Shown here in pieces: positions 29,463 through 39,942 of a DNA stretch of 64,000 bases. Position numbers and translations under genes: made by a program. Numbering within the stretch: the first letter of the stretch is position 1; each line of letters opens with the position of its first letter. Under the pieces are notes generated by a model. That model saw only the letters and a list, made by a program, of their open reading frames with translations. It had not been told where the DNA came from and ran no database searches. This DNA is from an uncultured Christensenella sp. (GTDB lineage Bacteria; Bacillota; Clostridia; Christensenellales; Pumilibacteraceae), in contig CATLHE010000006.1 of the NCBI GenBank assembly GCA_949948895.1, positions 55,046 through 119,045 of the forward strand, in the 5' to 3' direction.

Positions 29463-31949
29463 GTGGAAGTTTACTGTCGTAAAAACAATATTCTGCGTCG
29501 GCTGCTTCGCGCCGCAGTAATAGCCTTTGCGGCGTTACTGCTCGTTTTGGGTTTTATCGGTTGCGCGGCAAAACCCGACGTATCGTTCCGCGTGACGACT
29601 ATCGAGCTGAAAGTGGGCGACGAGCGCGATATTTTGCCGTATGCGGTTTTTTCGCCCGCTACGACGGATAATAAAAAACTTCAACTATCTACAGACGGAG
29701 ACTGTGTTACTATAGACGGCACGACGCTCAAAGCGGTCAAGCCCGGCACGGCGAGAGTCACCGCGCGGTCCGCGGGCGGCAGCGCCGTTTTGACTGTTTC
29801 GGTCGAGTACCGCGCCGCGCATAATCTTTCCGTCTCGCATACGGGAAACACGGTGCAAACGTCGGAAAACGGAAAATTCGATAAAGTCGTGTTTACCGCG
29901 CTGTCCGACGATTACATAGACCCCGAAACGGTGATCGAGTGGTCGGTCAACGGTGAACGCCGCGCGGTAGGGCACGTTTTTGAATTTACGCCCGACGGGT
30001 ACGGCGAATTTTGTATAGTTGCGGCGATAGGCGATCTTTCGGCGGAGCGCACGGTGTCGGTCTACAAAAAAATAAAAGCCGTCGGCAAGGCGGTAGGCGA
30101 GCTCGAGCAGTTTCGCAACTATTCGCCCGTTTGTTTTACTGTGAGCGAGGTCGTCGATCCGATGAATCCGCGCTCGGTATATGAGTGGCGCGTAAACGGC
30201 AACGTTACGTCGCGTTCGGCAAGGTATGAGTTTATTCCGCGCGCCGTGGGCGAGTACGAGGTCGAGCTTTACGTAAACGGTATCAAGCGCGACATAAACG
30301 GAAAACAGTCGGTAAAGATAGTATCGGTCGGCGACCGCGCGCCCGAATGTCGCGTCGAGTTTGATAGCTATGGAACGTTTGTCGTATGGGACGACCGCGC
30401 GGCGGCAAGAAGCGTCGCCGTCAAATCGCCGAGCGGCGGGACGGTCGTTTACAGCCGATCGGATGTAAGACATTCTTACAGGTTTTCGGACGGAACGTTT
30501 GACGCGAACGGGATAATTTCCGTTTGCGCCGCCGATCCCGATTCGTACGAGATAACGGTCACGGCGGACTCCGTTGGCGAAACTTTCGAGTTTGTGCAAT
30601 ATCCGTCGTCCGCCGCGCAGTATATAGCGCAAACGATACTGTGCGAAAATTCGTTTATAACGAGCGCCGAGGACTGCGCAAAGTTTGTCGCGGAGCTCTA
30701 TGCCTGCGGCAGGACTTCGGCGAGAGCGTATCTCGCGCGCGAGATAACAAACAGCGCCGACAAGGTAGAACAAACGCTTTCTTCCGCGCGTGCGGTGCTT
30801 GCAGTACTTAGCGTGAGCGCGACGGTAAGCGTTTCGGGCGAGTATATGGATATCAGGTTCGAGCCTTATAAAAACGCTCCTACCGTTTCTGTCGAGAGCA
30901 GAGTGCGGCAAATGCCTACGCCGCTTCCGCATATAGCGACCGCAGACCGCCGACCCGATAGCTATACTTTTGCGATAGAACGGGCGAAAAGAAGCGTCGA
31001 GGCGGAAAACACCGAGCAGTTGCTTATTGCCGTAATGAACGGCGTTCGCCCGATAGTAAAAGAAAACAGCGCGGCAGAAAAGGCATATAAACTGTGTAAG
31101 AACGTATTGGCGGGCGCGACCGGCATTATATCAAAAGATCATACCGACGCCGAAAAAGTGCATGCCATACATGATTGGTTGCAGTTTGTAACGCGTCGCG
31201 AGACTGCGGGCGGCGGAACGTCCGCGGATTTTTTGGAGGGCGTGTTCGGCGGTAACGTCGTAGCGGGCGGCGCCGTTTCGAGCTTGGGCATGTCCAAGGC
31301 GTTTGCTCTTATGTGCGGCATGGAAGGCATACCGTGCAAGATAGCCGTACGATACGGACAGGACGGACCGAACGCTTATTATTGGAACAAGGTCGAGCTT
31401 GACGGACTTTGGTACAACGTAGACGCGTACGGCGGCGAGGTAGCGCCCGTCGGAAAAAATGCCGAGTATCTGTCGCATTCGCGGCTGTTGTTGAGTGACG
31501 CAGCCATGGAAGAACTCGGGCTCGTTTCGGATGCGTCTATGCCCGAGGCGTTTGACGACGGCGGAGCGGAAATCATACGTAAACGCATACAAGGCGGCGT
31601 TTATTACGACGTGTATATCGATAAAGAAGAGGCGCGCGACTACGATCAAGTAAAGGCGGTTGTGTTCGAAGCTTTTTCGGAACAGTCGGAAAACGTGTTC
31701 ACGCTGCGCACGCCGCAAGGTACCACGACGTACAGTATAGACGCTTACGGCGTCGAGATCGTGCTCGGATTCGAGCTCGACGAGGAAGAAGTGCAAGCAG
31801 TGACGGCAAATGTGCGCCGCGCGGCGGCTGAGTATTATGAAAAAGTGCTCGGTCATGATCTCGATCTGTCGTCGGTCGGCGTGCAGATCGAAGGGCAAGT
31901 ATTGATAGCGGGCGTACAAAAACCGCGAAACATTTCAGTTGAAGCATAG
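29463..31949 (+). CDS. Lipoprotein with BIG2/Ig-like domains and degenerate transglutaminase-like domain
   Basis: Lipobox-like FIGC; IELKVGDERDILP BIG2; SSLGMSKAFALMCGMEGIPCKIAVRYG...YYWNKVELDGLWYNVDAY. Confidence 0.8.
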   Translation: MEVYCRKNNILRRLLRAAVIAFAALLLVLGFIGCAAKPDVSFRVTTIELKVGDERDILPYAVFSPATTDNKKLQLSTDGDCVTIDGTTLKAVKPGTARVTARSAGGSAVLTVSVEYRAAHNLSVSHTGNTVQTSENGKFDKVVFTALSDDYIDPETVIEWSVNGERRAVGHVFEFTPDGYGEFCIVAAIGDLSAERTVSVYKKIKAVGKAVGELEQFRNYSPVCFTVSEVVDPMNPRSVYEWRVNGNVTSRSARYEFIPRAVGEYEVELYVNGIKRDINGKQSVKIVSVGDRAPECRVEFDSYGTFVVWDDRAAARSVAVKSPSGGTVVYSRSDVRHSYRFSDGTFDANGIISVCAADPDSYEITVTADSVGETFEFVQYPSSAAQYIAQTILCENSFITSAEDCAKFVAELYACGRTSARAYLAREITNSADKVEQTLSSARAVLAVLSVSATVSVSGEYMDIRFEPYKNAPTVSVESRVRQMPTPLPHIATADRRPDSYTFAIERAKRSVEAENTEQLLIAVMNGVRPIVKENSAAEKAYKLCKNVLAGATGIISKDHTDAEKVHAIHDWLQFVTRRETAGGGTSADFLEGVFGGNVVAGGAVSSLGMSKAFALMCGMEGIPCKIAVRYGQDGPNAYYWNKVELDGLWYNVDAYGGEVAPVGKNAEYLSHSRLLLSDAAMEELGLVSDASMPEAFDDGGAEIIRKRIQGGVYYDVYIDKEEARDYDQVKAVVFEAFSEQSENVFTLRTPQGTTTYSIDAYGVEIVLGFELDEEEVQAVTANVRRAAAEYYEKVLGHDLDLSSVGVQIEGQVLIAGVQKPRNISVEA

Positions 31950-31959
31950 AGGTGCGATT

Positions 31960-34575
31960 ATGTCTAAAAAATACACGTTTAAAAGAATAACGGCTTTTAT
32001 CTTGGCGGCGGTCATGATAACGCTGTCTTTCGGTGCGCTCATCGGCTGTTCGCTGTTTGACAGGGATCCCGACGGCGAAGTCGAGTTTTCAAAGAGTAAG
32101 ATCGAGCTGAACGTGGGCGACAAGTACGATCTTGCGCATATTACTTTCGTAGACTACGGCTCTTGTACGTACAGCTCGTCCGATCCTTCGGTAGCGTCGG
32201 TGTCGGGCTCTTTGTTAACGGCAAAGTCCGTAGGCACGGCGGTCATAACGGCGAGAGTGCGGCGTAGCGGCAACGAGGCAAAACTGCGCGTTACCGTATT
32301 GGAAGAAGACGGATTTACCCTCGGCGTTTCGGGCTCTTTGGTGCAGACTATGGGCGCTACGGAAAACGTGGAATTTACCGTTTCGGCTACCGGTATGGCG
32401 GCAGGTTACAACGTGTCCTGGTATGTAAGCGGCGAGTATCAATGCTCGTTGGCGCCGAGCATTCCGTATACATTTATTCCCGTCGCTGCGGGAGCGTTTG
32501 TTATTACCGCATCAAGCGAATACGGCGATTACGAGGCATCGGAGACCGTTCGCGTGTATTACGACGCGGACGCTTCGGGCAGTTACGATGGCGAAATATA
32601 CCAGACCGAAGCGCCGTATACGCCCGTTAAACTTACCGCATGGGCGGAAGAGCACGCGTTCAATCCGATAGACCCGTATATTGAGTGGTTTGTAGACGGC
32701 GCGCGCGTTTACGGCGGAACGGCAACCGAATACGAATATTATCCGACGGCGGGCAAGCATACTGTGACATTAAAAGTCAACGGCAAAACGCGCGATATCG
32801 ACGGGCAAAGTTCGCTCGACATCGTATGCGTGGGAAGTATTGTGCCGAGCGACATAAGCGTGGTTTACGACAACGTATATCCGCACGTATATGTGCGCTA
32901 TGACGCCGTAGGCTCGGCGGCGGTGGAGATTACGTCGCCGATAGGAAACGCAGTCACCGTCAGTCAAATCGATCGCCCCGAACTTTTCGATGAAAACGGC
33001 TTCGACGCAGGCGAGTATATCAATGTGTGCGCAAGCTCTTCGAGCGTGGGCGACTATAAGATCCGCGTCAAGTCGCTCGGCGACGGCGTCGCGTTGACCG
33101 AGAGCGCGTATACCGACCGTTACACGTTTACGCAGCTTCCGCAAAACGCGGAGAAGTACTTACGCGATCTGTATTTAGACAGAGACCATTATATAACGTC
33201 GGACGAAGAATACGTCAATCTGTTCGAGTATTACGTTATTAACAGGACGAAGATCGCAAATGCCGAGGTGTCGTTCGAATGCTATATAGGTTACCAATCC
33301 GACCTCACTAACGAGGAACTTTGGAATTCCGCTTTTCAAATAGGCGCGACGAGCGGTTCGTATACCGGCAAGGGTATTACAAAAACGGGCAACGTGATCA
33401 AGACCAACTTTAAGGTCAGCACGGTAAACAGTCCGACGCGTCAAACGTATTCTAGGTATTCGTCGGAAGACGATTATTCCAAACAGCTTCATGCCAATAT
33501 ACCGCATATCAATTACGACGAGGATAAATATCGTCCGAGCAATCATGTTTTCCCCATTGACGAGTTGGAACGCACTCAGAGCGTGACGTATACGGATGAA
33601 CTGTATTTGGCGGCGGAAAACAATACGCGCCCCGTACCTACCTCGGGCTCGGCTGCCGACGCCGTTTATCGGATTGCACGAGATATTTTGCGTCAGATAG
33701 TTACCGACGATATGAGCGACGCGCAAAAAGCCCATGCAATATACGATTGGATAATGTGGCAGGTAACGTATGATACTCCCGCAACGGAAGTGACTAAAAA
33801 CGGCGAGGCGTATTCTGCATACTATATGGAAGGCGTGTTCGGCGACGGTGTTACGCCCATTCGCGGCGTAACGTACGACCCGTACGCGGTATGCGACGGC
33901 ATGAGCAAAGCATACTCGTTGCTTTGCAATATCGAGGGTATTCCCTGTATGCGCGTGTCGGGTATGGCGGGAAGCTACGCCGCGTTTGCCGGCGGGCATG
34001 CATGGAATAAAGTCATGCTTGACGGTGAGTGGTATATAGTCGACTGCACTTGGGGTGACAGCACTATCGATTTGAGACTCGGGTACGCCTATGAGTCGTA
34101 TGAGTGCGCTTTACACGATTGGCTGTTTGTCACGGACGATTATGCGAACGACACCCATTACGAACCGTATTCTTACGCTTACGTAAAGCCGTCTTGGGGC
34201 GAGTGCAAAGTGAGATATGCGCCCAAAACGGCGAGTAAAGCTTACGACGTTTACAAAGATATGACTTATAACGGCGTAAAGATCGACTGTCGGTTGTTTG
34301 ACGACGGAAGCGCCGAAGACCGTTACTACGAAATAGTAACGCAGTTTATGAACGCATACGTTCCGAGGAGTACGATACGCGTGCCCGGTTACAAGGACTG
34401 CGTTTATACGCTGGACTACGAGGCGTTGGAGATCAAGCTCGAATCGGAGTACGTTTTGACGGAATCACAGTTTAGAAACATAGCGACAGCCGCCGTGCTC
34501 GCGATAAGACCTACCGCAGACGTAGAAATTGTGATAAGCGAAACGATAGCGCTTGTGCTTGTAAGCGACTTATAA
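31960..34575 (+). CDS. Lipoprotein with BIG2/Ig-like domains and intact transglutaminase-like (Cys-His-Asp) domain
   Basis: Lipobox LIGC; AVCDGMSKAYSLLCNIEGIPCMRV...GGHAWNKVMLDGEWYIVDCTWGD; SD GAGGTG. Confidence 0.88.
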   Translation: MSKKYTFKRITAFILAAVMITLSFGALIGCSLFDRDPDGEVEFSKSKIELNVGDKYDLAHITFVDYGSCTYSSSDPSVASVSGSLLTAKSVGTAVITARVRRSGNEAKLRVTVLEEDGFTLGVSGSLVQTMGATENVEFTVSATGMAAGYNVSWYVSGEYQCSLAPSIPYTFIPVAAGAFVITASSEYGDYEASETVRVYYDADASGSYDGEIYQTEAPYTPVKLTAWAEEHAFNPIDPYIEWFVDGARVYGGTATEYEYYPTAGKHTVTLKVNGKTRDIDGQSSLDIVCVGSIVPSDISVVYDNVYPHVYVRYDAVGSAAVEITSPIGNAVTVSQIDRPELFDENGFDAGEYINVCASSSSVGDYKIRVKSLGDGVALTESAYTDRYTFTQLPQNAEKYLRDLYLDRDHYITSDEEYVNLFEYYVINRTKIANAEVSFECYIGYQSDLTNEELWNSAFQIGATSGSYTGKGITKTGNVIKTNFKVSTVNSPTRQTYSRYSSEDDYSKQLHANIPHINYDEDKYRPSNHVFPIDELERTQSVTYTDELYLAAENNTRPVPTSGSAADAVYRIARDILRQIVTDDMSDAQKAHAIYDWIMWQVTYDTPATEVTKNGEAYSAYYMEGVFGDGVTPIRGVTYDPYAVCDGMSKAYSLLCNIEGIPCMRVSGMAGSYAAFAGGHAWNKVMLDGEWYIVDCTWGDSTIDLRLGYAYESYECALHDWLFVTDDYANDTHYEPYSYAYVKPSWGECKVRYAPKTASKAYDVYKDMTYNGVKIDCRLFDDGSAEDRYYEIVTQFMNAYVPRSTIRVPGYKDCVYTLDYEALEIKLESEYVLTESQFRNIATAAVLAIRPTADVEIVISETIALVLVSDL

Positions 34576-34590
34576 TGCCTAATACCAAAC

Positions 34591-34625
34591 AAAAACGCGC
34601 CCGAAATACTCGAGCGCGTTTTTGT
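34591..34625. terminator. Bidirectional intrinsic terminator
   Basis: AAAACGCGC...GCGCGTTTTT. Confidence 0.8.
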
Positions 34626-34626
34626 G

Positions 34627-35376
34627 TTATTTAAGTTTGGAAAATTCGGATAAAAACGCGCAGGCGGGCTCGCGCCAGCACGTTTCGTCGTGTATGCCCG
34701 TGTTGTCTACGGCAAGCGTCAGATCTTTAATGCCTTTATTGCGAAGCGCGTCGGTCAGTTTAAACGCGTCGGCAACGAACATATTTTCGACCTGCTCGCC
34801 GTATTCGGGTTTTCCCACTCGTTCGGACCCGCCCGTATATATTCGGTAGAGCGCAGACGCGTCGAACTGTGCGGCGTTCAAGAATCGGTCGAACGCGTCG
34901 CCGCTTAAAAACAGCGGGGTGGAAAACATTCCGTACGCCGAGAATTTGGCGGGTTTTCGCGCCGCAAAACAGAGCGTGGCTATCGCGCCTGCGGACGACC
35001 CGAGCATGGCGTAACGCCCGTATCCGAATCTTTTGTCCAAGTACGGAAGGATAATGCTTTCCAAGTAATCGAAGTAGACTTCGGCGTTGCCGCCGAAGTT
35101 GGGAAACCCGTACTTTTCGAGCTCGCTCGGAAAAGGGATATAATCGTTCAGCCTCGTCGTCGTCGAGTCGATACCGATTATCGCCACGTTTTTTATGCCG
35201 AGCGCTCTGACCGCGTCAAGCATGCGCCAGCTTTTGCCGTAAGACGCGTCGGCGTCGTCAAACGCGTTTTGTCCGTCGTGCATGATGAGCGCGCGGTCGG
35301 CGTGCTTGGGCGAGTATATGCGTACGGTCCGCGCAAACGCGCCCTTCGATAAAACTGCTATCTCGTATTTTCTCAA
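34627..35376 (-). CDS. Esterase / alpha-beta hydrolase (esterase D/enterochelin esterase-like)
   Basis: ALIMHDGQNAFDD, AMLGSSAGAIATL nucleophile elbow (GSSAG). Confidence 0.82.
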   Translation of the reverse strand: MRKYEIAVLSKGAFARTVRIYSPKHADRALIMHDGQNAFDDADASYGKSWRMLDAVRALGIKNVAIIGIDSTTTRLNDYIPFPSELEKYGFPNFGGNAEVYFDYLESIILPYLDKRFGYGRYAMLGSSAGAIATLCFAARKPAKFSAYGMFSTPLFLSGDAFDRFLNAAQFDASALYRIYTGGSERVGKPEYGEQVENMFVADAFKLTDALRNKGIKDLTLAVDNTGIHDETCWREPACAFLSEFSKLK

Positions 35377-35493
35377 TTTTCTCGCTCCGTTGTGTTTTTT
35401 ACATTATACGGGTATTTAAACGTTTTGTCAATATCGTTTGGCGCGGTTGCGTTTTGATGAGCATGCTTTTAGAAAAAGAATTAAGTAAAAGCG

Positions 35494-35522
35494 TTGCAAT
35501 TTTACGATAGGTATGTTATAAT
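35494..35522 (+). promoter_or_regulatory. Promoter TTGCAA-17-TATAAT, 6 nt upstream of ATG 35529
   Basis: Read directly. Confidence 0.8.
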
Positions 35523-35528
35523 TTCGGC

Positions 35529-36881
35529 ATGAAAATACAATTGGATAGCAAATGCGCCGAGTTTATTTCGGGTCTCGGCGAAAACGTGTACGTAGTCGGC
35601 GGCTACGTGCGTAATGCGCTGTGCGGTTTCGGAACGACCGATATAGATATAGCCGGTCCTATCCCCGCGCAAGCGTTAAAGCTTCCGCCCAAAACCTCCA
35701 TGACTATGGTGAACCACCGAATGGGCACGGCTCAGATAGCGTTTGACGATATCAAATTGGAGTATACGCCCTTTCGCGTCGAGGTATACAATCCCGGCGG
35801 CGAGCATACGCCCGCGCAGGTGTATTTTACGACCGATATGATAGCCGACGCGGAACGGCGCGATTTTACATGCAACGCCGTTTATTACGACGTTAAGCGC
35901 GACGAGATAATCGATCCGCTCGGCGGCGTTCGCGATTGCGAAGCAAAGATACTTCGCGGCTGTCATAAACGCGTGTTCGAGTCCGACGGGCTCAGGCTGT
36001 TGCGGCTTGCGCGGCTTGCCGCCCAGCTCGGCTTTAAGATAGAGGGCGAGACGGCGATGGCGGCAAAAGCCAACGCCAACCAATTGGAAGATATCACTAC
36101 CGAGAGAAAGCGCGCCGAGCTCGACAAGATATTATGCGCGGACGCCGCAAACGGCATAGCAAACGCGCAGTATCGCGGATTGAGGTTGTTGAAACAGCTC
36201 GATATTTTGCGCAACATAATCCCCGAGCTTGCCGAGTGCGACGGGCTCGCTCAGCCCGAGGCGTATCATAAGTACGACGTTCTCGAACATTCTTTCCAAT
36301 GCACGAGGTACGTTCCGCCGACGGTTACGATGCGGCTTGCCGCGCTGTTGCACGACGTGGGAAAGTCGTACTGTATGAAGAATTTCGGAAACTTCCACGG
36401 TCACGAACGCAGTTCGGAGATCACGGCGCGGATCGTTCTCAATCGCTTGCGCTATCCCAAAGACGTTATAGAGCAAGTGGCAAGGCTTTGCCGTCTGCAT
36501 ATGTACGACATGCGCGGCGACGCACGCGAATCAAAAGTTCGATTGTTTGTCGCCAAAAATTACGATATCGTCGATAAGCTTGTAACGCTTATCCGCGCGG
36601 ATAAACGCGCTACAGGCATGTGCGATCCCGAAACGATAGACGCGCCGCACCGCTTTGAAACCGCTATGGACCAAATGATAAAAGAGGGCGCGCCCATACT
36701 TAAAAAGTCGCTCAAGATATCGGGTAAAGAGCTTGCCGATATGGGGTTCGAGGGTGAAGCGATATCTCTTGCGCTCGAAACGCTGTGGCGCGAGTGCGTA
36801 GTAAATCCGTCGCTCAATAATGTGGAATGGTTGCGTAAAATGGCTGAAAAACTGCTCGATCAAAAGTCTGACGGTAAGTAA
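35529..36881 (+). CDS. cca: CCA tRNA nucleotidyltransferase / polyA polymerase family with HD domain
   Basis: VYVVGGYVRNALCGFGTTDIDIAG; RLAALLHDVGKSYC...GHERSSE HD domain. Confidence 0.92.
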   Translation: MKIQLDSKCAEFISGLGENVYVVGGYVRNALCGFGTTDIDIAGPIPAQALKLPPKTSMTMVNHRMGTAQIAFDDIKLEYTPFRVEVYNPGGEHTPAQVYFTTDMIADAERRDFTCNAVYYDVKRDEIIDPLGGVRDCEAKILRGCHKRVFESDGLRLLRLARLAAQLGFKIEGETAMAAKANANQLEDITTERKRAELDKILCADAANGIANAQYRGLRLLKQLDILRNIIPELAECDGLAQPEAYHKYDVLEHSFQCTRYVPPTVTMRLAALLHDVGKSYCMKNFGNFHGHERSSEITARIVLNRLRYPKDVIEQVARLCRLHMYDMRGDARESKVRLFVAKNYDIVDKLVTLIRADKRATGMCDPETIDAPHRFETAMDQMIKEGAPILKKSLKISGKELADMGFEGEAISLALETLWRECVVNPSLNNVEWLRKMAEKLLDQKSDGK

Positions 36882-36938
36882 CCGTATCGACCATAAATCG
36901 CGACTGTTATCGATAAAATACAATATAACTAATAATTT

Positions 36939-36986
36939 CGCGGCAATTCGACATACTACTCGCAGTATGAAATTGTCGCGTTTTTC
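36939..36986 (+). terminator. Terminator-like hairpin spanning the likely vanW-like start codon
   Basis: CGCGGCAATT cga CATACT actcgc AGTATG a AATTGTCGCG TTTTTC. Confidence 0.65.
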
Positions 36987-38277
36987 ATTAATAATAATTG
37001 CGCTTGCGGCATGTTTTGCCGCTCACGGCGCGAGTGCTGGCGGTAGTGACGCTGTGCAGACCTTTATTCCAATTACGGCGGAAAACGCGACTATAGCCGC
37101 GATAGAGTGCATAGCGACGACCGAAGAACAAAAGAGCGCAGAGGTCAAGATATATGCGGACGATAAGATATTTACGTACACGGACAGCCCGATAACGCCG
37201 ACCGATTTTACCGTACAGGAGGAAATATCCAAGCGGCGCATAAACGCGCCTATAGCGGCGAAGATCGAGCTCGTGGACGAATACTTACAAAAAGGCGCGG
37301 ACTATAAAACGGCGATGGACGTATGCTTTCCGCTGTTGACGCGCAAAGTGAAAGAAATCGCCGATCATGTTTATGTTGCGCCTGTCGATGCGTGCATACG
37401 TTACGAAAACGGCAAGTTTACGGTAGTAAACGAGCGCGAGGGCAGAGCGCTCGACGAAGAGCGCTTATTCGGCGCGCTGTATTACAGTCTTAAATTTTTC
37501 GGCGGACAGAAATCGGTTTATGCCGCCGTGCAAAAACTGAGTCCGTCGATAACGGCAAAAGAACTCAAAGCGAGACTTGTGTTGCGCGGAGAATACACGA
37601 CCGAGTATTTGTCGTCAACAAAAGCAAGAGCGCATAACGTGGCGCACGCCGCGTCAAAGCTGGACGGCGTAAAAATAGCGGCGGGCGAAACGCTGTCTTT
37701 TAATACAACGGTGGGCGAGCGAACGAAAGAAAACGGTTTTGAGACCGCCAAGATAATCGTAGACGGCAAGTATGTATTGGGTGCGGGCGGCGGCGCATGC
37801 CAAGCGTCTACTGCGGTATACAATGCCGCTATTCTTGCGGGGCTCGACGCCAAAGCCAATGCCCATTCGATCTGTCCGTCGTACTGCTCGCCGGGGCTTG
37901 ACGCTATGATAAGCACGGCAAGCGATCTTGTTATTAAAAACACGACTGATGCCGACGTTTATTTTTCTGTTTTTAACAACGGCAGGCGAACAACCGTTAA
38001 AGTGTTCGGCTTGCCCAATGAGTACCGCATAGAACCGGAGTCGGTGGTCAATAAAACCGTGCCGTTCGAGGAAATAGAAGAGATAGACAAAGAATATAAA
38101 TACTTCGACGACACGGCGACGAGCGGCGACAGGCTTGTCGTGGCGTACGGAAAGGACGGCTACGAGAGCACTACGTACTTAAAATACTACGATAAAAGCG
38201 GCGCGTTTATCAAGCGGGTAAAAATCCGCACTAACACATACAAAGCGACGCCGCAAATTACCGCTATCGCGCCTTAA
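36967..38277 (+). CDS. VanW family protein with signal peptide
   Basis: GAGGGACQASTAVYNAAILAGLDAKANAHSICPSYCSPGLDAMI; start set at MKLSRFSLIIIALAACF. Confidence 0.85.
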   Translation: MKLSRFSLIIIALAACFAAHGASAGGSDAVQTFIPITAENATIAAIECIATTEEQKSAEVKIYADDKIFTYTDSPITPTDFTVQEEISKRRINAPIAAKIELVDEYLQKGADYKTAMDVCFPLLTRKVKEIADHVYVAPVDACIRYENGKFTVVNEREGRALDEERLFGALYYSLKFFGGQKSVYAAVQKLSPSITAKELKARLVLRGEYTTEYLSSTKARAHNVAHAASKLDGVKIAAGETLSFNTTVGERTKENGFETAKIIVDGKYVLGAGGGACQASTAVYNAAILAGLDAKANAHSICPSYCSPGLDAMISTASDLVIKNTTDADVYFSVFNNGRRTTVKVFGLPNEYRIEPESVVNKTVPFEEIEEIDKEYKYFDDTATSGDRLVVAYGKDGYESTTYLKYYDKSGAFIKRVKIRTNTYKATPQITAIAP

Positions 38278-38280
38278 CGC

Positions 38281-38309
38281 TTGACAAAAGGATAGCGGCG
38301 GTATATAAT
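38281..38309 (+). promoter_or_regulatory. Promoter TTGACA-17-TATAAT, 6 nt upstream of ATG 38316
   Basis: Read directly. Confidence 0.85.
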
Positions 38310-38315
38310 CGAGCT

Positions 38316-39416
38316 ATGAATTGGTATGGCTTTATCATAGCTCTCGGAATAGTGATATGTGTCGTTATTGCGTATTTCACGGCGAAGCATAGAGGAATAG
38401 AAGGCGACGTTGTCATCGACGTTGTCATTTTGGGCTTACCGTTTGTTATTTTGGGACTGCGCACGTATTACGTCATATTCGATACCATAGCGGGCGGGCA
38501 TTGGACTTTTAAAAAGTTTATAGGGCTCGAAGACGGCGGGCTGGAAGGGCTTGCCATATACGGCGGTCTGATAGGCGTTTTGGTCGCCGCGGTAGTCTAC
38601 GTCATGTGGAAGCGCCGCAAAAAGAATCCCATAAACAAGCGCATCTCGTACATGCAGCTTTTGGATCTCGTGTTTACGTTTATGATCCTCGGTCAGGCGA
38701 TAGGGCGTTGGGGCAACTTCGCCAACGAGGAAGCTTACGGATACCTCATTACCAACCCGTCGCTCAAATGGTTCCCGATGGGCGTCGAAATCAACGGGGA
38801 TTGGTATTACGCCACGTTCTTCTATGAGTCCATGTGGAACATAGTCGGTTTTGCGCTTTTATACTTTTTGTACATGGGCAAGCGCAAGAGTTTCGATGGT
38901 TTCGTATTTTCGTGTTATTGCATATATTACGGTATAGGCAGGTCGTGGATAGAAGGCATGCGTTCGGACAGTCTTTGGCTCGTTCCGCCTTCCGTAGCTG
39001 GCGTAGGCGGTCAGCCGGACGTCGGCGGCGTGCGCGTCAGTCAGCTCGTAAGCATTATCATGATACTCTTTGGCGTGGCGTATATTATCGCGCATATCAT
39101 ACGCGCCAAAAAAGCGGGCAAAAAGATATTTATTTTCGTAAAGCAAGATAAGCTTAACGCCGATTATTTCGGCTATGAAAAGACCAAGCTCGCCGTTCCC
39201 ATGCCCGATATCAAGTTTTGGAAGGACCGTAATAAAAAGAGCGGCGACGGTATAATCGTAGACAACAACGGCGTCGCTATCAAGATCGACGAAGAAGTAA
39301 ACGACGACGGGACCGAAAAAGGACGCGTAGCGTCCGACGGCGGCGGGACGTCGTCGAGCGTCAAAGCGGCGCAACAGGCGGCGGAGGAGAACTATGAAGA
39401 CAGATGGGACGACTGA
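38316..39416 (+). CDS. lgt: Prolipoprotein diacylglyceryl transferase with C-terminal extension
   Basis: MILGQAIGRWGNFANEEAYG; multi-TM. Confidence 0.92.
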   Translation: MNWYGFIIALGIVICVVIAYFTAKHRGIEGDVVIDVVILGLPFVILGLRTYYVIFDTIAGGHWTFKKFIGLEDGGLEGLAIYGGLIGVLVAAVVYVMWKRRKKNPINKRISYMQLLDLVFTFMILGQAIGRWGNFANEEAYGYLITNPSLKWFPMGVEINGDWYYATFFYESMWNIVGFALLYFLYMGKRKSFDGFVFSCYCIYYGIGRSWIEGMRSDSLWLVPPSVAGVGGQPDVGGVRVSQLVSIIMILFGVAYIIAHIIRAKKAGKKIFIFVKQDKLNADYFGYEKTKLAVPMPDIKFWKDRNKKSGDGIIVDNNGVAIKIDEEVNDDGTEKGRVASDGGGTSSSVKAAQQAAEENYEDRWDD

Positions 39417-39942
39417 GGTCCTTCCGCTCAGCAAAAAGCAAAAATACGCTTGCAATATCGTTATGGGCGCTATGCTCGTCGCGGCGGGCGTTATACTCAT
39501 ACTTGCGGGCACGGGAGTAATCGACGCATCGGTACGAAAGATCGCTGCGCCTACCGTGCTTTTTGCGTTTTTTATAGCGGTGTTCGTAAGCGCGGTAATC
39601 GCCAAGAACGCGCTTTCCATGTGGATAGCGGGCGTGATACTTGCGTGCGGACTGCCGTCGTTTTTTGCGGCGATAGCTGCCGTCGGTTACGGAGAGTTGT
39701 ACCCGTTGTACGTGGCGGCTCCCGCAATAGGATGCGTTTTCGCTATATTCTATTCGGAATCGAAAGCTCCGCAGATAAAGGGTTTTTTATTCTTCGGCGT
39801 GCTTGCCGCGATCTTCGCGTTGCAATCCTCGGGCGTTTGCGGCTGGGGACTTACGGCGGGACTGCTTGCGGCGTTCGGCGGAGCGTGCATAATAATATAC
39901 GCGGTACTTGCGTATAAGAACAAGGAAAAAGACAATGCGTAA
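39394..39942 (+). CDS. Small multi-TM membrane protein, unknown
   Basis: ORF overlapping lgt end; several hydrophobic helices. Confidence 0.6.
   Translation: MKTDGTTEVLPLSKKQKYACNIVMGAMLVAAGVILILAGTGVIDASVRKIAAPTVLFAFFIAVFVSAVIAKNALSMWIAGVILACGLPSFFAAIAAVGYGELYPLYVAAPAIGCVFAIFYSESKAPQIKGFLFFGVLAAIFALQSSGVCGWGLTAGLLAAFGGACIIIYAVLAYKNKEKDNA

Noticed and set aside
29685-30932. 415-aa minus-strand ORF
   Set aside because: Antisense shadow of the BIG2/transglutaminase-like lipoprotein gene.
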